Source: Mesorhizobium sp. L-8-3 (GTDB taxonomy: Bacteria > Pseudomonadota > Alphaproteobacteria > Rhizobiales > Rhizobiaceae). Taken from it: 64,000 bases of DNA. This document shows, in pieces, positions 18,484 through 29,712 of this stretch. Each line of letters begins with the position of its first letter. The stretch's first letter is position 1. The position numbers were made by a program, and so were the translations under genes. Where the stretch lies: contig NZ_AP023262.1 in assembly GCF_016756615.1 (NCBI RefSeq), positions 1-64,000 on the forward strand. Direction: 5' to 3'. The notes beneath the pieces were generated by a model. That model saw nothing but the letters and a program-made list of their open reading frames with translations. It searched no databases and was not told the origin of the DNA.

Positions 18484-19578
18484 TCAGAGCCACTTTTTCC
18501 ATCGGAACAGACCGACCAGCGCTATGGCGACCAGTGCCATGAAGCCGAGGGCGACAGGGTATCCGTAGTAAGCCTCCAACTCCGGCATGTTCCACGGCGA
18601 AGCTTCGGGATCGAAATTCATGCCCCAGATGCCTACCAGGAAGGTCAGCGGAATGAAGATCGACGAGACTATCGTGAGAAAGCTGATGACGTCGTTGGTG
18701 CGCGCCTGAATCAGCGACAGGTGCATGTCGATCAGGCCAGTCACGACGTCGCGATTGGTCTCGACGATCTCGATCAGCCGGATCGCGTGGTCGAGCGTGT
18801 CATTGAGATAGAGCCGCGTCTCGGGGTGGACGAAGCGCACATCCGCGCGCATGAGCCCTGCCAGTGCATCGCGCAGCGGCCAGAGAGCCCGCTTGAGCGC
18901 GATCATATCGCGCCGCAATCCATGGAGTTCCGCCAGATGACGCTTGTGGACGGTGCCGAGCATCTCGTCCTCGATGCGTTCGATGGAGTCGGCACGGGCA
19001 TCGAGGATCGGAAAATAGCTGTCGATGACGGCATCGACCAGCGCATAGGCCAGATAGTCGGCCTTGCGTGTGCGCAGGCGCTGCGCCGTAGGGGCTTCGA
19101 TGCGCTTGCGCACCGGCCCGAAGGGATCGCCTTCCCGCTCCTGAAAGGTCACGACGAAATCGTCGCCGAAGAAGAGCGAGATCTGCTCGTAGCGATGTGC
19201 CTCGGGGTCGTCGATCATGTTGACGACGACATAGGCATGGTCATCGAAGAAATCCGCCTTGGGACGCTGGCCGGTGTTGACCGTGTCCTCCAGCGCCAGG
19301 GGATGCAGCCCGAATATGGTGCCGATGTCCCGGATCAGGTCGACATTGCCGAGTCCGATACAGTCGACCCAGACCAGAGGCCATTCCGCCCGCAGGCGCC
19401 TGATGTCGTCGATGCTGACGTCGTCGAAGAAGCCGACGCCATCAGGCGCGAGCGCGGTCAGGCAGAGCGTCGGCTGCGGCGCGGCGGGATCGGCGACCAG
19501 CGTTCCCGGCGCCGCCCCCACCGGCGACCGCTTGACCCTGTTGCGCAGCCGCCTGTTCGACGCCTTCGATCTGGCCAT
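18484..19578 (-). CDS. corA: CorA-family magnesium/divalent cation transporter
   Basis: Pentameric inner-membrane divalent-cation channel of the CorA family, 364 residues. A large N-terminal cytoplasmic domain is followed by two C-terminal membrane helices (about residues 300-322 and 340-357). The selectivity motif Gly-Met-Asn is present as [17 protein letters not shown], with Trp replacing the usual Tyr before GMN. The C-terminus ends with the basic RWKKWL typical of the family. It lies between truB and rpsO, flanked upstream by a dispersed repeat, so it has probably been inserted into the ribosomal block and has its own promoter. Confidence 0.9.
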   Translation of the reverse strand: MARSKASNRRLRNRVKRSPVGAAPGTLVADPAAPQPTLCLTALAPDGVGFFDDVSIDDIRRLRAEWPLVWVDCIGLGNVDLIRDIGTIFGLHPLALEDTVNTGQRPKADFFDDHAYVVVNMIDDPEAHRYEQISLFFGDDFVVTFQEREGDPFGPVRKRIEAPTAQRLRTRKADYLAYALVDAVIDSYFPILDARADSIERIEDEMLGTVHKRHLAELHGLRRDMIALKRALWPLRDALAGLMRADVRFVHPETRLYLNDTLDHAIRLIEIVETNRDVVTGLIDMHLSLIQARTNDVISFLTIVSSIFIPLTFLVGIWGMNFDPEASPWNMPELEAYYGYPVALGFMALVAIALVGLFRWKKWL

Positions 19579-19668
19579 TTCTCATCGTCCCCTTGATCGG
19601 CGCAGACGATAGAGGGCCGCGCGTCCATTCGGACGCGCAAAAAACGCTCTCTATCATTTTGAATCTAC

Positions 19669-19820
19669 GCATCGTGCTTTCCGAAAATCGAGTACGATTT
19701 TCGGGCCGATGCTAGAGCATGTCTCCCGAAAGTGTGCAGCGGTTTCGGGGAAAAGACATGCGCCAGATCAAGAACCTACCGCGTGTCGCGTGAACCCTTT
19801 TCCACGCGACGCGCTGTAGG
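19669..19820. repeat. Dispersed rhizobial mosaic repeat, copy 2
   Basis: A modular palindromic element. Module 1 is a perfect 10-bp stem ccgaaaatcg/cgattttcgg (19681-19690, 19695-19704) inside an outer gcatcg/cgatgc pair. Module 2 (about 19710-19765) matches, inverted, the element at 4119-4188. Module 3 is an 18-bp stem with two mismatches (19775-19792, 19803-19820). It lies between truB and corA. I recognise the family from Mesorhizobium/Rhizobium genomes. Confidence 0.75.
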
Positions 19821-19838
19821 CCAGGATTGGAGGGGTGC

Positions 19839-20798
19839 TCAACCGGTAAAGACCCGCTTCGGCTTGAACATTCCGGCCTCGATCGCACCGATGGCGACCA
19901 GCTTGCCCCGTGCCGTGGCGCAGGCCTCTTCGACCTCGACCGGCGCGTCGCGACCACGGATGATGACGGGATTGCCGAGCCTGATCCTGGCCGCCTGGTC
20001 GTCGCTCACCGACACCTGGGGCAGGCAGTCGAGGGCGGCGCCGGTGTCGACAAGCAGCGCGTCCAGCGCATCGAAGGAGCGCCGGCCATCCTCGCCGTCC
20101 GCCGCGGGCCTGCCCTGTTCGGCTGCGGCCTCGAGTTCGGCGAGCGTGACGAGATCCTCCGGGGTGAAAGGCTCGACCTCGCTGCGGCGGAGCTCCGCGA
20201 TATGGCCGTAGCAGCCGAGATCGCGTCCCATGTCGCGCGCCAGCGAGCGGACATAGGTGCCCTTGCCGCACTCCACCTCGAAGACGGTTCGTTCGCCGCC
20301 CTCCATGGCGACGATATCGAGCCTGCCGATCTCGACCTCGCGCGGCGGAATGGCGACCGTCGCGCCCTCGCGAGCAAGGTCGTAGGCGCGCTCGCCGTCG
20401 ATCTTGACGGCCGAGAACTGCGGTGGCGTCTGCTCGATCACCCCGGTGTATCTTGGCAGGAGCGCCCTGATCTCGGGCTCGGTCGGACGCTTGTCGGAGG
20501 TCTTCGTCGCCGGCCCCTCGAGGTCGTCGGTGGTCCGCTCCTCGCCCCAGGCGACGGTGAAGCGATAGACCTTCGCTCCATCCATGACATAAGGCACGGT
20601 CTTGGTCGCCTCTCCCAGCGCGATCGGCAGCATGCCCGAAGCGAGCGGATCGAGCGTGCCGGCATGCCCGGCCTTTTCGGCCTGGAATAGCCATTTGACC
20701 TTCGAGACGGCTTCGGTCGATCCCATGCCGACCGGCTTGTCCAGCACCAGCCAGCCGGAAATCGGCCGTCCTTTCTTTTTGCCTCGGCGGGCCATCAT
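19839..20798 (-). CDS. truB: tRNA pseudouridine-55 synthase TruB
   Basis: Converts U55 in the T-loop of tRNAs to pseudouridine. The 319-residue protein has the catalytic aspartate Asp50 in [13 protein letters not shown] and a C-terminal PUA-like extension. Its start overlaps the rbfA stop by 4 bases, indicating coupled translation at the end of the rimP-nusA-infB-rbfA-truB operon. The extreme C-terminus [13 protein letters not shown] matches rhizobial TruB. Confidence 0.96.
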   Translation of the reverse strand: MMARRGKKKGRPISGWLVLDKPVGMGSTEAVSKVKWLFQAEKAGHAGTLDPLASGMLPIALGEATKTVPYVMDGAKVYRFTVAWGEERTTDDLEGPATKTSDKRPTEPEIRALLPRYTGVIEQTPPQFSAVKIDGERAYDLAREGATVAIPPREVEIGRLDIVAMEGGERTVFEVECGKGTYVRSLARDMGRDLGCYGHIAELRRSEVEPFTPEDLVTLAELEAAAEQGRPAADGEDGRRSFDALDALLVDTGAALDCLPQVSVSDDQAARIRLGNPVIIRGRDAPVEVEEACATARGKLVAIGAIEAGMFKPKRVFTG

Positions 20799-21205
20799 GA
20801 CTCCTCTTTGCCGTCGTCGCCGTCGAGATCGCGCGCCACTTCGGGCGAACGCAGAAGCTCATCGATCCTGGCGAAATTGTCGTAGCTCGTATCCAGCCGG
20901 AAGCGGAACTCAGGCATGTATTTCATCTGGCGCAAGGCCGGCGACATGCGCCCGCGGATGAAACGTGCGCTCCGGTTGAGCGCGGCGACCACCGCATCGT
21001 CGTCCCGCGCTCCCAGCGGCGACACGAAGGCGGTAGCGATCTTCAGGTCCGGCGACATGCGCACTTCGGAAACCGAGATCACCGTCGCCTCGATCAGATC
21101 GTCGCGGACTTCGCCACGCTGCAACATCTCGGACAGAGCGTGGCGGACCTGCTCGCCCACGCGGAGCTGACGCTGGGAAACCGTGCCCTTGCCGCCTGCT
21201 TTCAT
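20795..21205 (-). CDS. rbfA: Ribosome-binding factor A
   Basis: Late 30S maturation factor that binds near helix 1 of 16S rRNA. The 136-residue protein begins [20 protein letters not shown] and contains the KH-like fold with [21 protein letters not shown] and the family motif [14 protein letters not shown]. The ATG at 21205 is chosen; the frame is open upstream into non-conserved sequence. It overlaps truB and is 351 bases from infB. Confidence 0.95.
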   Translation of the reverse strand: MKAGGKGTVSQRQLRVGEQVRHALSEMLQRGEVRDDLIEATVISVSEVRMSPDLKIATAFVSPLGARDDDAVVAALNRSARFIRGRMSPALRQMKYMPEFRFRLDTSYDNFARIDELLRSPEVARDLDGDDGKEES

Positions 21206-21556
21206 CGTCCTTGCCCTCTCAAATCCCTCAGCTTCCCTAGCGCAGCGGTGCGACCGGCCTGTTCCCTTACACCATGCCGCTGTGCCCCGGTCGGCGTCGC
21301 GCCCGCTCGAAAGTCCGGAGGCGAACTCGACCACCTTCCAACTCTATGCCGATCATCTGCCCGTGGCGAGCCGCACCCGCCCGGCGTCGCGGATCGCCGA
21401 TACGACATGGGAGCTACGACGGCACCGAGCAAATCGGCGCTGCCGCTCCAGCTCTATTTCAATGTCCGATTGTCCCCGGCCGTCGTTGCGTCGGGGCTTG
21501 TGCCCCGCTCCACGCGAGACGCCGGCGTCGTGCGACACCGGCGTCTGAGCGACGTC
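21206..21556 (-). other. infB-rbfA intercistronic region
   Basis: No gene is visible in these 351 bases. A stem with 9-bp perfect arms, agacgccgg (21517-21525) and ccggcgtct (21538-21546), sits just after the infB stop on the minus strand, without a U-run. The length is unusual inside a translation operon and could hold an internal promoter for rbfA-truB, which I cannot point to. Confidence 0.55.
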
Positions 21557-24103
21557 CTAGAGCGTACGGGTGATGTGCTCCACGCGGAAGCACTCGATGA
21601 TGTCACCCTGGCGGATGTCCTCGTAATTCTCGAAGGCCATGCCGCATTCCTGACCGACCGGTACTTCCGCCACTTCGTCCTTGAAGCGCTTCAGCGTCTT
21701 CAGCTTGCCTTCGTGGATGACCACGTTGTCGCGGATCAGGCGGACGCCCGCGCCGCGCTCGACCTTGCCTTCGGTGACGCGGCAGCCCGCGACCTTGCCG
21801 ACCTTGGTGATCGAGAAGACCTCGAGAATTTCGGCATTGCCGAGGAAGGTCTCGCGACGTTCCGGCGACAGCAGGCCCGACATCGCCGCCTTAACGTCAT
21901 CCACAAGGTTGTAGATGATGTTGTAGTAGCGGATCTCGATCCCGGCATGCTCGGCCGCCTGGCGTGCCTGGGCATTGGCGCGGACATTGAAGCCGATGAT
22001 CGCCGCGCCCGAGGTCTCGGCGAGAGACACGTCGGTTTCGGTGACCCCGCCGGCTCCGGCATGAACGATGCGGGCGCGCACCTCGTCGTTGCCGATCTTC
22101 TCCAGGGCGGCCGTGATCGCTTCGATCGAGCCCTGCACGTCGCCTTTGATGACCAGCGGGAATTCCTTCACGCCGTTCGCCTGCATCTGCGACATCATCT
22201 GCTCGAGCGAACCACGCTGGCCGGCATGCTTGGCGACCGCCTTGTCGCGCGCCTTGCGCTGGCGATACTCGGTGATCTCCCGGGCACGCGCCTCGTTGTT
22301 GACGACCGCGAAACGGTCGCCGGCACGCGGCGTGCCCTGCAGGCCGAGAACCTCGACAGGCATCGCCGGCGGCGCCTCGGCGATGTGCTCGCCGCGGTCG
22401 TTGACCAGGGCCCGGACACGGCCCCATTCGTTGCCGGCGACGATGATATCGCCGGGCATCAGCGTGCCGGTCTGCACCAGCACCGTCGCCACCGGGCCGC
22501 GGCCCTTGTCGAGCTTCGCCTCGATGACCACGCCCTCGGCCGTACGGTCCGGGTTGGCCTTCAGGTCGAGGACTTCCGCCTGCAGCAGGATCGCTTCGAG
22601 CAGTTTGTCCAGATTGGTGCCCTTTGTCGCGGAGACCTCGACGTCGAGCGTCTCGCCACCCATCTCTTCCACCACCACTTCATAGCGAAGCAGTTCGGTC
22701 CGCACCTTCTGGGCGTTGGCCGCCGGCTTGTCGATCTTGTTGATCGCCACGATGATCGGGACCCCGGCGGCCTTGGCGTGATTGATGGACTCGATGGTCT
22801 GCGGCATCACGCTGTCGTCGGCGGCGACCACCAGGATGGCGATGTCGGTCGACTGAGCGCCGCGGGCGCGCATCGCCGTGAAGGCCGCGTGGCCGGGCGT
22901 ATCGATGAAGGTGATCTTCTGGCCGTTCTTCTCGACCTGATAGGCACCGATATGCTGGGTGATGCCGCCCGCCTCGCCGGCAACGACATTGGCGTTGCGG
23001 ATGGCGTCGAGCAGCGAGGTCTTGCCGTGATCGACATGGCCCATGATGGTGACCACGGGCGGACGCGACTTCAGGTCCTCCGGACGGTCGGCGATGTCGA
23101 ACAGGCCTTCCTCGATGTCGGACTCGGCGACGCGGCGCACCGTGTGGCCGAATTCGGAAGCGACCAGTTCAGCCGTGTCGGCGTCGATCACGTCGCCGGG
23201 CTTCATGATCTGGCCCTGTTTCATGAAGAACTTGACCACGTCCACGGCGCGTTCCGACATGCGGCTCGCCAGTTCCTGGATGGTGATGGTTTCGGGCAGG
23301 GTTACTTCACGCACGATCTTCTCCCGCGGCTCCTGATGGAGCGCGCGCTTGAACTTCTCCTGGCGCCGGCGCATGGCCGACAGCGAACGCGCACGGGCGT
23401 CTCCGTCCTCGGAGGACAGGGCGCTGTTCAGCGTCAGCTTGCCGCGGCGGCGGTCGTCGTCGCCCTTGGTCTTGGCCGGACGCGCGACCTCCGGGGTGGC
23501 GATGCGCCGCGGCGGCGGGGCACTGGCGGCGCGCTTCGGCTTGTTCGCTTCCTCGTCGTCGGCAACAGTCTCGGCCGCGGCGGGCACCCGGCGGCGTGCC
23601 TCCTCCTCGGCACGGCGGCGGGCTTCCGCCTCGGCCTTCAGCCGGGCTTCCTCCTCGGCCTGGCGACGAGCCGATTCCTCGCGCTCGCGGCGACGACGCT
23701 CTTCTTCCTCGGCACGGCGACGCGCTTCCTCGGCGGCACGCTGGCGCTCTTCGTGCTCGCGGGCCTTGGAGCCCTCGAGAGCGCGGCGGCGCGCCTCCAT
23801 TTCGCTGCTCGACAGATCGGTCAGCACCAGGCGCTCCGCCGGAGCGGGCCGCGGGGCCTCCTGAACCGGTGCTGCGACGGCGACCGCCGGCTTCGGCCTG
23901 AGAGGCTGGACCACCGCCGGCTCCTGCCGTTCGCCCGGCATCGAGAACTTGCGCTTCTTGGTCTCGACAACCACGGCCTTGCTGCGGCCATGCGAGAAAC
24001 TCTGGCGCACGGTGCCCTGCTCCATGCCCGGGCGCTTCAGCGTCAAGGTCTTCTTGGTGTTGACGCTCAACGTCTTGTCGTCACCCGATTTCGTATCGCT
24101 CAT
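21557..24103 (-). CDS. infB: Translation initiation factor IF-2
   Basis: GTPase that delivers fMet-tRNA to the 30S subunit. The 848-residue protein has a long charged N-terminal part (about residues 60-260, Glu/Arg/Ala-rich coiled-coil) followed by the G domain with G1 [13 protein letters not shown]3 DTPGHAAF and G4 NKID, then domains II-IV including the fMet-tRNA-binding C2 domain. The rhizobial start [20 protein letters not shown] is intact. It overlaps the ylxR stop by 4 bases. Confidence 0.97.
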   Translation of the reverse strand: MSDTKSGDDKTLSVNTKKTLTLKRPGMEQGTVRQSFSHGRSKAVVVETKKRKFSMPGERQEPAVVQPLRPKPAVAVAAPVQEAPRPAPAERLVLTDLSSSEMEARRRALEGSKAREHEERQRAAEEARRRAEEEERRRREREESARRQAEEEARLKAEAEARRRAEEEARRRVPAAAETVADDEEANKPKRAASAPPPRRIATPEVARPAKTKGDDDRRRGKLTLNSALSSEDGDARARSLSAMRRRQEKFKRALHQEPREKIVREVTLPETITIQELASRMSERAVDVVKFFMKQGQIMKPGDVIDADTAELVASEFGHTVRRVAESDIEEGLFDIADRPEDLKSRPPVVTIMGHVDHGKTSLLDAIRNANVVAGEAGGITQHIGAYQVEKNGQKITFIDTPGHAAFTAMRARGAQSTDIAILVVAADDSVMPQTIESINHAKAAGVPIIVAINKIDKPAANAQKVRTELLRYEVVVEEMGGETLDVEVSATKGTNLDKLLEAILLQAEVLDLKANPDRTAEGVVIEAKLDKGRGPVATVLVQTGTLMPGDIIVAGNEWGRVRALVNDRGEHIAEAPPAMPVEVLGLQGTPRAGDRFAVVNNEARAREITEYRQRKARDKAVAKHAGQRGSLEQMMSQMQANGVKEFPLVIKGDVQGSIEAITAALEKIGNDEVRARIVHAGAGGVTETDVSLAETSGAAIIGFNVRANAQARQAAEHAGIEIRYYNIIYNLVDDVKAAMSGLLSPERRETFLGNAEILEVFSITKVGKVAGCRVTEGKVERGAGVRLIRDNVVIHEGKLKTLKRFKDEVAEVPVGQECGMAFENYEDIRQGDIIECFRVEHITRTL

Positions 24104-24750
24104 TCCGTGTCCTCTGCGGCTTTCTCGTCGTCGGCAACTGCCGCAAGTATTGCCACTTCATCCGGGGATCCGCCCCGGTAGCGGTCGAGCGCAGCCATGC
24201 GCTTCAAGGCCGCCTTCCCCGCGTCGCCCGCGAGAACGGCAGCATGTATCACATTTGTGCCCCCCAATGCCAAACCCAATTCGTGTTCCGAAAAAAGTTT
24301 GTAGGCGACGATAACGGGGCCTCCGGCATGCACCACGGCGCGCCTGGCCTGCGTGATCTTGCGCACCCCGTCGTCTGAGGCCTCGCCGGCATGCAGCACG
24401 GCGGCGGCCTTGCCGCTGCGCACGCTGCTTTCCACCTTGGCGGCGCCGAGCGCGACCATGCCCGCCTTGCGGGCGAGCCCCAGCGCGCCGAGCGCCGATT
24501 TCGCCATCAGCCCGTCGATCAGCTCGCCGAGCTGCGGCGGCACGACGACCTCGGCCTTGAGAGCGCGCGCGAAGAGCTTCCTGCCGACCGCGAGGTCGAC
24601 ATGGGTCCGGTCGGCGGTGACCCAGCACCCCCTGCCGGGCAGGTTGCGCTTCAGGTCCGGGACGACGGTCGAATCCGGTCCGACGACGAACCGGATCAGC
24701 TCATCGGGCGTTGCGCTTTTGCGCGTAACGATGCAGGTGCGATCGTTCAT
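24100..24750 (-). CDS. YlxR-L7Ae fusion RNA-binding protein
   Basis: RNA-binding protein of 216 residues encoded between nusA and infB. The N-terminal YlxR (DUF448) domain has [20 protein letters not shown] and the [10 protein letters not shown] motif. The C-terminal part, from about residue 90 ([13 protein letters not shown]), is an L7Ae/L30e-like domain. In many bacteria these are two separate genes (ylxR, ylxQ); the fused form is usual in alphaproteobacteria. I chose ATG 24750, which has ggaagag just upstream; a TTG at 24759 overlaps that SD. Cellular role is not established; the context suggests rRNA or RNase P association. Confidence 0.9.
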   Translation of the reverse strand: MNDRTCIVTRKSATPDELIRFVVGPDSTVVPDLKRNLPGRGCWVTADRTHVDLAVGRKLFARALKAEVVVPPQLGELIDGLMAKSALGALGLARKAGMVALGAAKVESSVRSGKAAAVLHAGEASDDGVRKITQARRAVVHAGGPVIVAYKLFSEHELGLALGGTNVIHAAVLAGDAGKAALKRMAALDRYRGGSPDEVAILAAVADDEKAAEDTE

Positions 24751-24788
24751 CTCTTCCAAGAGCGCCTCCGGACCGGTCCGCGCTCATG

Positions 24789-26381
24789 TCAGGCGTCAGC
24801 CGCTTCGGCGGCTTCCTGCTCTGTCGCGAGGTCGTCCTCGGAGATCCAGCCCACCTTGAGGCGCGCGGCCACCACCATCTGCTCGGCATCGGCACGGGAG
24901 ACGCCGTGGCTGGCGAGCACGCCAGGATAGACCTTGGTCTCGCCGTCCTTGCGCTCCTTCCAGCCGACGAGGTCGTCGACGGCATAGCCGGCGAAGTCCT
25001 CGACCGACTTCACGCCGTCCTCGCCGAGCGTCACCATCATGGCCGTGGTGATGCCGGGAATCTCGCGCAGCTCATCCTCGACGCCGAGTTCCTTGCGCTT
25101 GGCGTCGTGCTCGGCCTCGATCCGGTCGAGATACTCGCGGGCCCGCGACTGGATCTCGCTCGCCGTATCCTCGTCGAAACCGTCGATCGACGAAATCTCG
25201 TCGGCGTCGACATAAGCCACTTCCTCGACGCTGGCGAAGCCTTCGGAGGCGAGCACCTGGCCGACCATCTCGTCGACATTGAGCGCTTCCATGAACAGCG
25301 TCGAGCGCTCGACGAATTCCTTCTGGCGCCGCTCGCTCTCTTCCTGCTCGGTCAGGATGTCGATATCCCAGCCGGTGAGCTGCGAGGCGAGACGCACGTT
25401 CTGGCCGCGGCGGCCGATGGCGAGCGACAGCTGGTCGTCGGGCACCACCACCTCGATGCGCTCGGCATCCTCGTCGAGCACCACCTTGGCGACTTCCGCC
25501 GGCTGCAGCGCGTTGACGATGAAGGAGGCGGCCTGCGGCGACCACGGGATGATGTCGATCTTCTCTCCCTGCAACTCGCCGACCACGGCCTGCACCCTCG
25601 AACCGCGCATGCCGACGCAGGCGCCGACCGGGTCGATCGAGGAGTCGCGCGAAACGACGGCGATCTTGGCGCGGGAGCCGGGGTCGCGCGCCACGGACTT
25701 GATCTCGATGATGCCGTCGTAGATCTCGGGCACTTCCATGGTGAACAGCTTGGCCATGAACTGCGGATGGGTGCGCGACAGGAAGATCTGCGGACCGCGC
25801 TGCTCGCGGCGCACGTCATAGACATAGGCGCGGACGCGGTCGCCATATTTGAAGTTCTCGCGGGGGATCAGTTCGTCGCGGCGGATGATCGCCTCGCCGC
25901 GGCCGAGATCGACGATGACGTTGCCGTATTCCACGCGCTTGACCGTGCCGTTGACGATCTCGCCGATGCGGTCCTTGTACTCGTCATACTGACGGTCGCG
26001 CTCGGCCTCGCGCACCTTCTGCACGATGACCTGCTTGGCGGACTGCGCGGCAATGCGGCCGAAATCCATCGGCGGCAGTTGCTCGGCGATGAAATCGCCG
26101 ACCTGGGCGTCGGGATTGCGAAGTCGGGCGTCCGCCAGCGATATCTGCCTGGCGAAGTCCTCGACGTCGTCGACGACCTCCATCAGCCGCTGCAGCTTCA
26201 TCTCGCCGGTGTTCGGGTTGATGTCGGCGCGGATATTGGTCTCCTGGCCGTAGCGCGAGCGCGCCGCCTTCTGGATCGCATCCGCCATGGCGGCGATGAC
26301 GATCTGCTTGTCGATCGCCTTTTCGCGCGCGACCGCGTCGGCGATCTGGAGCAGCTCCAGCCTGTTTGCACTGACTGCCAT
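24789..26381 (-). CDS. nusA: Transcription elongation/termination factor NusA
   Basis: RNA polymerase-associated factor that controls pausing, intrinsic termination and antitermination. The 530-residue protein contains the N-terminal RNAP-binding domain, an S1 domain ([20 protein letters not shown]), two KH domains (including [14 protein letters not shown] and [13 protein letters not shown]) and two C-terminal acidic repeats, as in E. coli NusA. Start [20 protein letters not shown] at 26381 with ggagacc upstream. Second gene of the rimP-nusA operon. Confidence 0.97.
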   Translation of the reverse strand: MAVSANRLELLQIADAVAREKAIDKQIVIAAMADAIQKAARSRYGQETNIRADINPNTGEMKLQRLMEVVDDVEDFARQISLADARLRNPDAQVGDFIAEQLPPMDFGRIAAQSAKQVIVQKVREAERDRQYDEYKDRIGEIVNGTVKRVEYGNVIVDLGRGEAIIRRDELIPRENFKYGDRVRAYVYDVRREQRGPQIFLSRTHPQFMAKLFTMEVPEIYDGIIEIKSVARDPGSRAKIAVVSRDSSIDPVGACVGMRGSRVQAVVGELQGEKIDIIPWSPQAASFIVNALQPAEVAKVVLDEDAERIEVVVPDDQLSLAIGRRGQNVRLASQLTGWDIDILTEQEESERRQKEFVERSTLFMEALNVDEMVGQVLASEGFASVEEVAYVDADEISSIDGFDEDTASEIQSRAREYLDRIEAEHDAKRKELGVEDELREIPGITTAMMVTLGEDGVKSVEDFAGYAVDDLVGWKERKDGETKVYPGVLASHGVSRADAEQMVVAARLKVGWISEDDLATEQEAAEAADA

Positions 26382-26432
26382 CTTGGTCTCCCTATGCAAT
26401 TCCCGGCGCCGCGCGGCTGCCCGGGTGCAGCG

Positions 26433-27068
26433 TCAATTGTCCGTTTCGGTTTCGTCTTCGGTTTCGGCTTCAGTTTCTGGGGGCTCGCCGCGGCGCTTCC
26501 TTGCTTCCTGGCGCGCCTTCTTGTCCTTCTTCAGCGCGTCCCTGATAAGATCGTCGGTGAGCACGAGCCGCGCTTCGGCGATCGCCTCGTACGGAATCCG
26601 CACCGTCGGCTCGTCTCCATAGGCCGGCTGGTCGCGCTCGATCAGCACGGCCTCGGCGTCGGCCTCGGCGATCCTGCCGCGGAAACGCTTGCGATCGGCG
26701 ACGAGGATGGAGGTCTCGATCTTGGCGAGATGGCCGGTCCAGGTCACGAAGTCCGACTTGCGGACCAGCGGCCGGTCGATGCCGGGCGACGAGACTTCGA
26801 GATGATACGCCTTCTCGATCGGATCTTCCACATCGAGCGCCGGCGAGACGGCCCGGCTGACCTCCTCGCAATCCTCGACGGTCATCGTGCCGTCTTCGCG
26901 CTCGGCCATGATCTGCAGGGTCAGGCCGTTTTGCCCGAACAGTCGCACGCGCACCAGGCGGAAGCCGATGCCGGCGAGCACCGGTTCGACGATAAGCGCC
27001 ACACGCGCATCGATGCCGCTTTCGCGGATGATGCGATCGTCGTGTTCGCTCCTGTCAGTTTCAGTCAT
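26433..27068 (-). CDS. rimP: Ribosome maturation factor RimP
   Basis: 30S assembly factor that acts before S12 binding. The 211-residue protein has the N-terminal alpha/beta domain with [18 protein letters not shown] and the conserved [20 protein letters not shown] and [16 protein letters not shown] motifs, then the SH3-like C-terminal domain. A Glu/Thr-rich tail (about 25 residues) extends beyond the domain. ATG at 27068 follows gcggagaacgg. It is the first gene of the operon; a promoter and terminator-like hairpin precede it. Confidence 0.95.
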   Translation of the reverse strand: MTETDRSEHDDRIIRESGIDARVALIVEPVLAGIGFRLVRVRLFGQNGLTLQIMAEREDGTMTVEDCEEVSRAVSPALDVEDPIEKAYHLEVSSPGIDRPLVRKSDFVTWTGHLAKIETSILVADRKRFRGRIAEADAEAVLIERDQPAYGDEPTVRIPYEAIAEARLVLTDDLIRDALKKDKKARQEARKRRGEPPETEAETEDETETDN

Positions 27069-27105
27069 CCGTTCTCCGCGCAGCCGCCTGGGCGGCCGTA
27101 TTAAC

Positions 27106-27137
27106 AAAAAAGAGCGGGACCGGGTGGACCCACTCTT
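27106..27137 (-). terminator. Intrinsic terminator in the rimP leader
   Basis: On the minus strand, arms aagagtggg (27129-27137) and cccgctctt (27110-27118) form nine pairs including one G-U, with a 10-base loop, followed by at least five Us (As at 27106-27111). It lies about 40 bases before the rimP start. It could end an upstream transcript or attenuate the rimP-nusA-infB operon. Confidence 0.75.
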
Positions 27138-27164
27138 CGTCTAACCGACCAAGAATTTAGCTAT

Positions 27165-27193
27165 GAGATAGCGGATGAGCGCCGGGTTTTCAA
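27165..27193 (-). promoter_or_regulatory. Candidate rimP-nusA operon promoter
   Basis: On the minus strand TTGAAA (27188-27193) and TATCTC (27165-27170) are separated by exactly 17 bases. The -35 and spacer lie inside a long inverted repeat (27171-27189 with 27213-27231). Transcription from here would meet the terminator at 27137 within about 25 bases. Confidence 0.45.
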
Positions 27194-27347
27194 GTCCGGC
27201 CGGTCTTCTTTCGAAAATCCGGGCTCATCCCCCGCGTGCAGCCGGCTTGATCAATGCGCCACCGGCATGGCAGCCCTGCGCGCCGACCCCTGACGTCCGA
27301 TGGGGACAATACTTATCTGCCGATGAACAGATCCAAGGAAAAAGATC

Positions 27348-27512
27348 ATGTCGAATCACAACAGACGCACGACCTTCGCTGAGATCATCACCATCATGGG
27401 CGATGCACTTGCAGCCGCCGCTTCGGTCCGTCAGGGACGCCAGCCCGACGCCGGCAATCTGCGCGGACTGGGCATCGACCCCGAGCAGTACCGCCAGATC
27501 GGCCGGCTCTGA
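27348..27512 (+). CDS. Small conserved-looking hypothetical protein (54 aa)
   Basis: Begins MSNHNRRTTFAEIITIMGDA, continues through an Ala-rich helix and ends with LRGLGIDPEQYRQIGRL. An SD-like aagga lies about 10 bases before the ATG. The composition, basic N-terminus and the LGIDP-x-Q motif recall small hypothetical proteins I know from Rhizobiales, but I cannot assign a function. It stands alone, divergent from the rimP operon and convergent with tctA. Confidence 0.6.
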   Translation: MSNHNRRTTFAEIITIMGDALAAAASVRQGRQPDAGNLRGLGIDPEQYRQIGRL

Positions 27513-27664
27513 CGACCGTTCTCGTACAAACGGCCCGGATGCTGACGCGTAAGTGCGCCGCCTCGGTCGCCGGCGCGGCCCCTCAGGGTTGCCTGGCTGC
27601 GCGCCAACGGGCGTGCGCCACGCGGTCGCGCACTCCAACAGCCGATCTTCGTCAACCGTTGGTA

Positions 27665-29182
27665 TCAGTCCTCCGACGACGCGAGCTGCGTCAACAGCCT
27701 GGCCTTGCCGCGCGCACGCAGATAGAGCGGCAGCAGCACAGCAGTCAGTGCCAGGATCCAGAGCACGATCGCGATCCAGGAATGGAACAGGACGCTCGGG
27801 TCGCCCTGGCTGATGGCAAGCGCGCGCCGCAATTGCTGTTCGGCCAGCGGCCCCAGGATCAATCCCACCACGACAGGCGCGATCGGATAGCCGAAACGGC
27901 GCAGGAAATAGCCCATCAACCCGAAGGCGAGCAGCAGGCCGAGTTCGAAGGTCGACGGATTGGCGCCGATCGTGCCAAGCGTGGCGAAGACCAGGATGCC
28001 GGCATAGAGCCAGGGCTGGGGGATGGCGAGCAGCCGCACCCATAGCCCGACCAGCGGCAGGTTCAGCACCAGCAGCATCAGATTGGCCACCAGCAGGCTG
28101 GCGATCAGCCCCCAGACCAGGGGTGCATTGGTGACGAAGAGCAGCGGTCCCGGCTGCAGGCCGAATTGCTGGAAGCCCGCGAGCATGATCGCCGCCGTCG
28201 CCGTCGTCGGCAGGCCGAGGGTCAAGAGCGGGACAAGCGTGCCGGCTGCCGAGGCATTGTTGGCGGCCTCGGGGCCGGCCACACCCTCGATCGCGCCCTT
28301 GCCGAACTCCTCAGGTTTCGCGGCAAGCTGCTTTTCCAGCGAATAGGACAGGAAGGTGCCGATCTCGGCGCCGCCGGCCGGCATCGCGCCGATCGGGAAA
28401 CCGACGGCCGTTCCACGCAGCCACGGCTTCCACGACCGCGCCCAATCCTCCCTGTTCATCCAGACCGAGCCGCGCACCGGTTCGATCTTCTGCTCGCCGC
28501 CGACGCGGCTGGCCGCCACGCTCAGCGCCTCGCCGACGGCGAACAGCGCGACGGCGAGCGTCGTCACCTCGATGCCGTCGAGCAGATCGGGGACGCCGAA
28601 GGCGAGGCGCGCCTGGCCGGTCTGCAGGTCTATGCCGACCAGTCCGAGCGCCAGTCCGATAAACAGCGCGGTCAGGCCGCGAAGCGTCGAATCGCCGAAG
28701 GCGGCCGACACCGTCATGAAGGCCAGCACCATCAGCGCGAAATATTCCGCGGGACCGAAGGACAGCGCAATGCCGACCACCCAGGGCGCCAGGAAGGCGA
28801 GCCCGATCGTGGCGAGCAGCCCGGCGACGAAAGAACCGATCGCCGCCGTCGCCAAGGCCGGTCCGCCGCGACCGGCGCGCGCCATCTTGTTGCCTTCCAG
28901 CGCCGTGACGATCGAAGCGCTTTCGCCCGGGGTGTTGAGCAGGATCGAGGTGGTCGAGCCGCCATACATGCCGCCGTAGTAGATGCCGGCGAACATGATC
29001 AGCGAACCGGCGGGATCAAGCTTGTAGGTGACGGGCAGCAGCAAGGCCACGGTGAGCGCCGGGCCGATCCCCGGCAGCACGCCGACGGCGGTGCCGAGCG
29101 TCACCCCGATCAGCGCGTAGAGCAGGTTTATCGGCTCCAGCGCGACGGCGAGGCCTTGCCAGAGGAGTTCGAATGTCGCCAT
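27665..29182 (-). CDS. tctA: Tripartite tricarboxylate transporter large permease TctA
   Basis: Large membrane subunit of a TctCBA secondary uptake system for carboxylates, 505 residues with about 11-12 hydrophobic helices. The start [20 protein letters not shown] and the [17 protein letters not shown] and [20 protein letters not shown] motifs are the family signature. The tctB stop and tctA start share one base, so translation is coupled. The order tctC-tctB-tctA on the minus strand is typical. No tctDE regulator is nearby, so the substrate is unknown. Confidence 0.93.
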   Translation of the reverse strand: MATFELLWQGLAVALEPINLLYALIGVTLGTAVGVLPGIGPALTVALLLPVTYKLDPAGSLIMFAGIYYGGMYGGSTTSILLNTPGESASIVTALEGNKMARAGRGGPALATAAIGSFVAGLLATIGLAFLAPWVVGIALSFGPAEYFALMVLAFMTVSAAFGDSTLRGLTALFIGLALGLVGIDLQTGQARLAFGVPDLLDGIEVTTLAVALFAVGEALSVAASRVGGEQKIEPVRGSVWMNREDWARSWKPWLRGTAVGFPIGAMPAGGAEIGTFLSYSLEKQLAAKPEEFGKGAIEGVAGPEAANNASAAGTLVPLLTLGLPTTATAAIMLAGFQQFGLQPGPLLFVTNAPLVWGLIASLLVANLMLLVLNLPLVGLWVRLLAIPQPWLYAGILVFATLGTIGANPSTFELGLLLAFGLMGYFLRRFGYPIAPVVVGLILGPLAEQQLRRALAISQGDPSVLFHSWIAIVLWILALTAVLLPLYLRARGKARLLTQLASSED

Positions 29183-29712
29183 CAGCCGGCACTCCCGAAC
29201 AGACCGCCGATCGCGCCTGCAATCGTCGTCAGCGCCTGCTCGAACGGTCCCGACGGCAAGGCGAGCGACAGACCGCGAGCGAAGATCAGCCAGACGAGGC
29301 CGGACAAGAGTATGCCGAGCGGCACCGTAAACCAGAGCGGCCCTCGACCGAAGCCGCGCGCCGTCGCGGCGAAAAGCAGGCCCGTCGCGATCGAAAAGCC
29401 CGCAAGCTTCAACAGCAGCATCTGCGCCGCCAGACCGCCGACGATCCAGACGATCGGGGCAATCGCCTGCTCCTCGCGTTCGGGGAAATCACCCCGAAGC
29501 GCGGCGAAGACGGTCCATATGGCAAGGATGAACAGCGCGGCTGCAATTATATAGGGAAATGTCGTCGGGCCGATACGGGCGTAGTTCACCGCACCGCCCA
29601 TCGTCGCGGTGCTCCAGGCGATCACGACCGCGACCAGAGCGAGAGCACCCGCCACGACGAGCGCAGCCCGGTCCGCCCGGACTGCCGGGCGCGGCTCGCC
29701 GTCGTCGCTCAT
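29182..29712 (-). CDS. tctB: Tripartite tricarboxylate transporter small permease TctB
   Basis: Small membrane subunit of the Tct transporter, 176 residues with four predicted helices (about residues 22-40, 50-70, 90-120 as a pair, and 130-145). Sequence similarity in this family is low; the call rests on size, topology and its position overlapping tctC and tctA by 4 and 1 bases. Confidence 0.85.
   Translation of the reverse strand: MSDDGEPRPAVRADRAALVVAGALALVAVVIAWSTATMGGAVNYARIGPTTFPYIIAAALFILAIWTVFAALRGDFPEREEQAIAPIVWIVGGLAAQMLLLKLAGFSIATGLLFAATARGFGRGPLWFTVPLGILLSGLVWLIFARGLSLALPSGPFEQALTTIAGAIGGLFGSAG

Noticed and set aside
21140..24181. Very long plus-strand open frame (about 1000 codons) opposite infB
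   Set aside because: It is antisense to a certain infB gene. Long antisense frames are expected in GC-rich coding DNA, and it has no recognisable domain.
24786..27104. Long plus-strand open frame opposite nusA and rimP
   Set aside because: Antisense shadow of two certain genes; Asp/His/Arg-rich translation without motifs.
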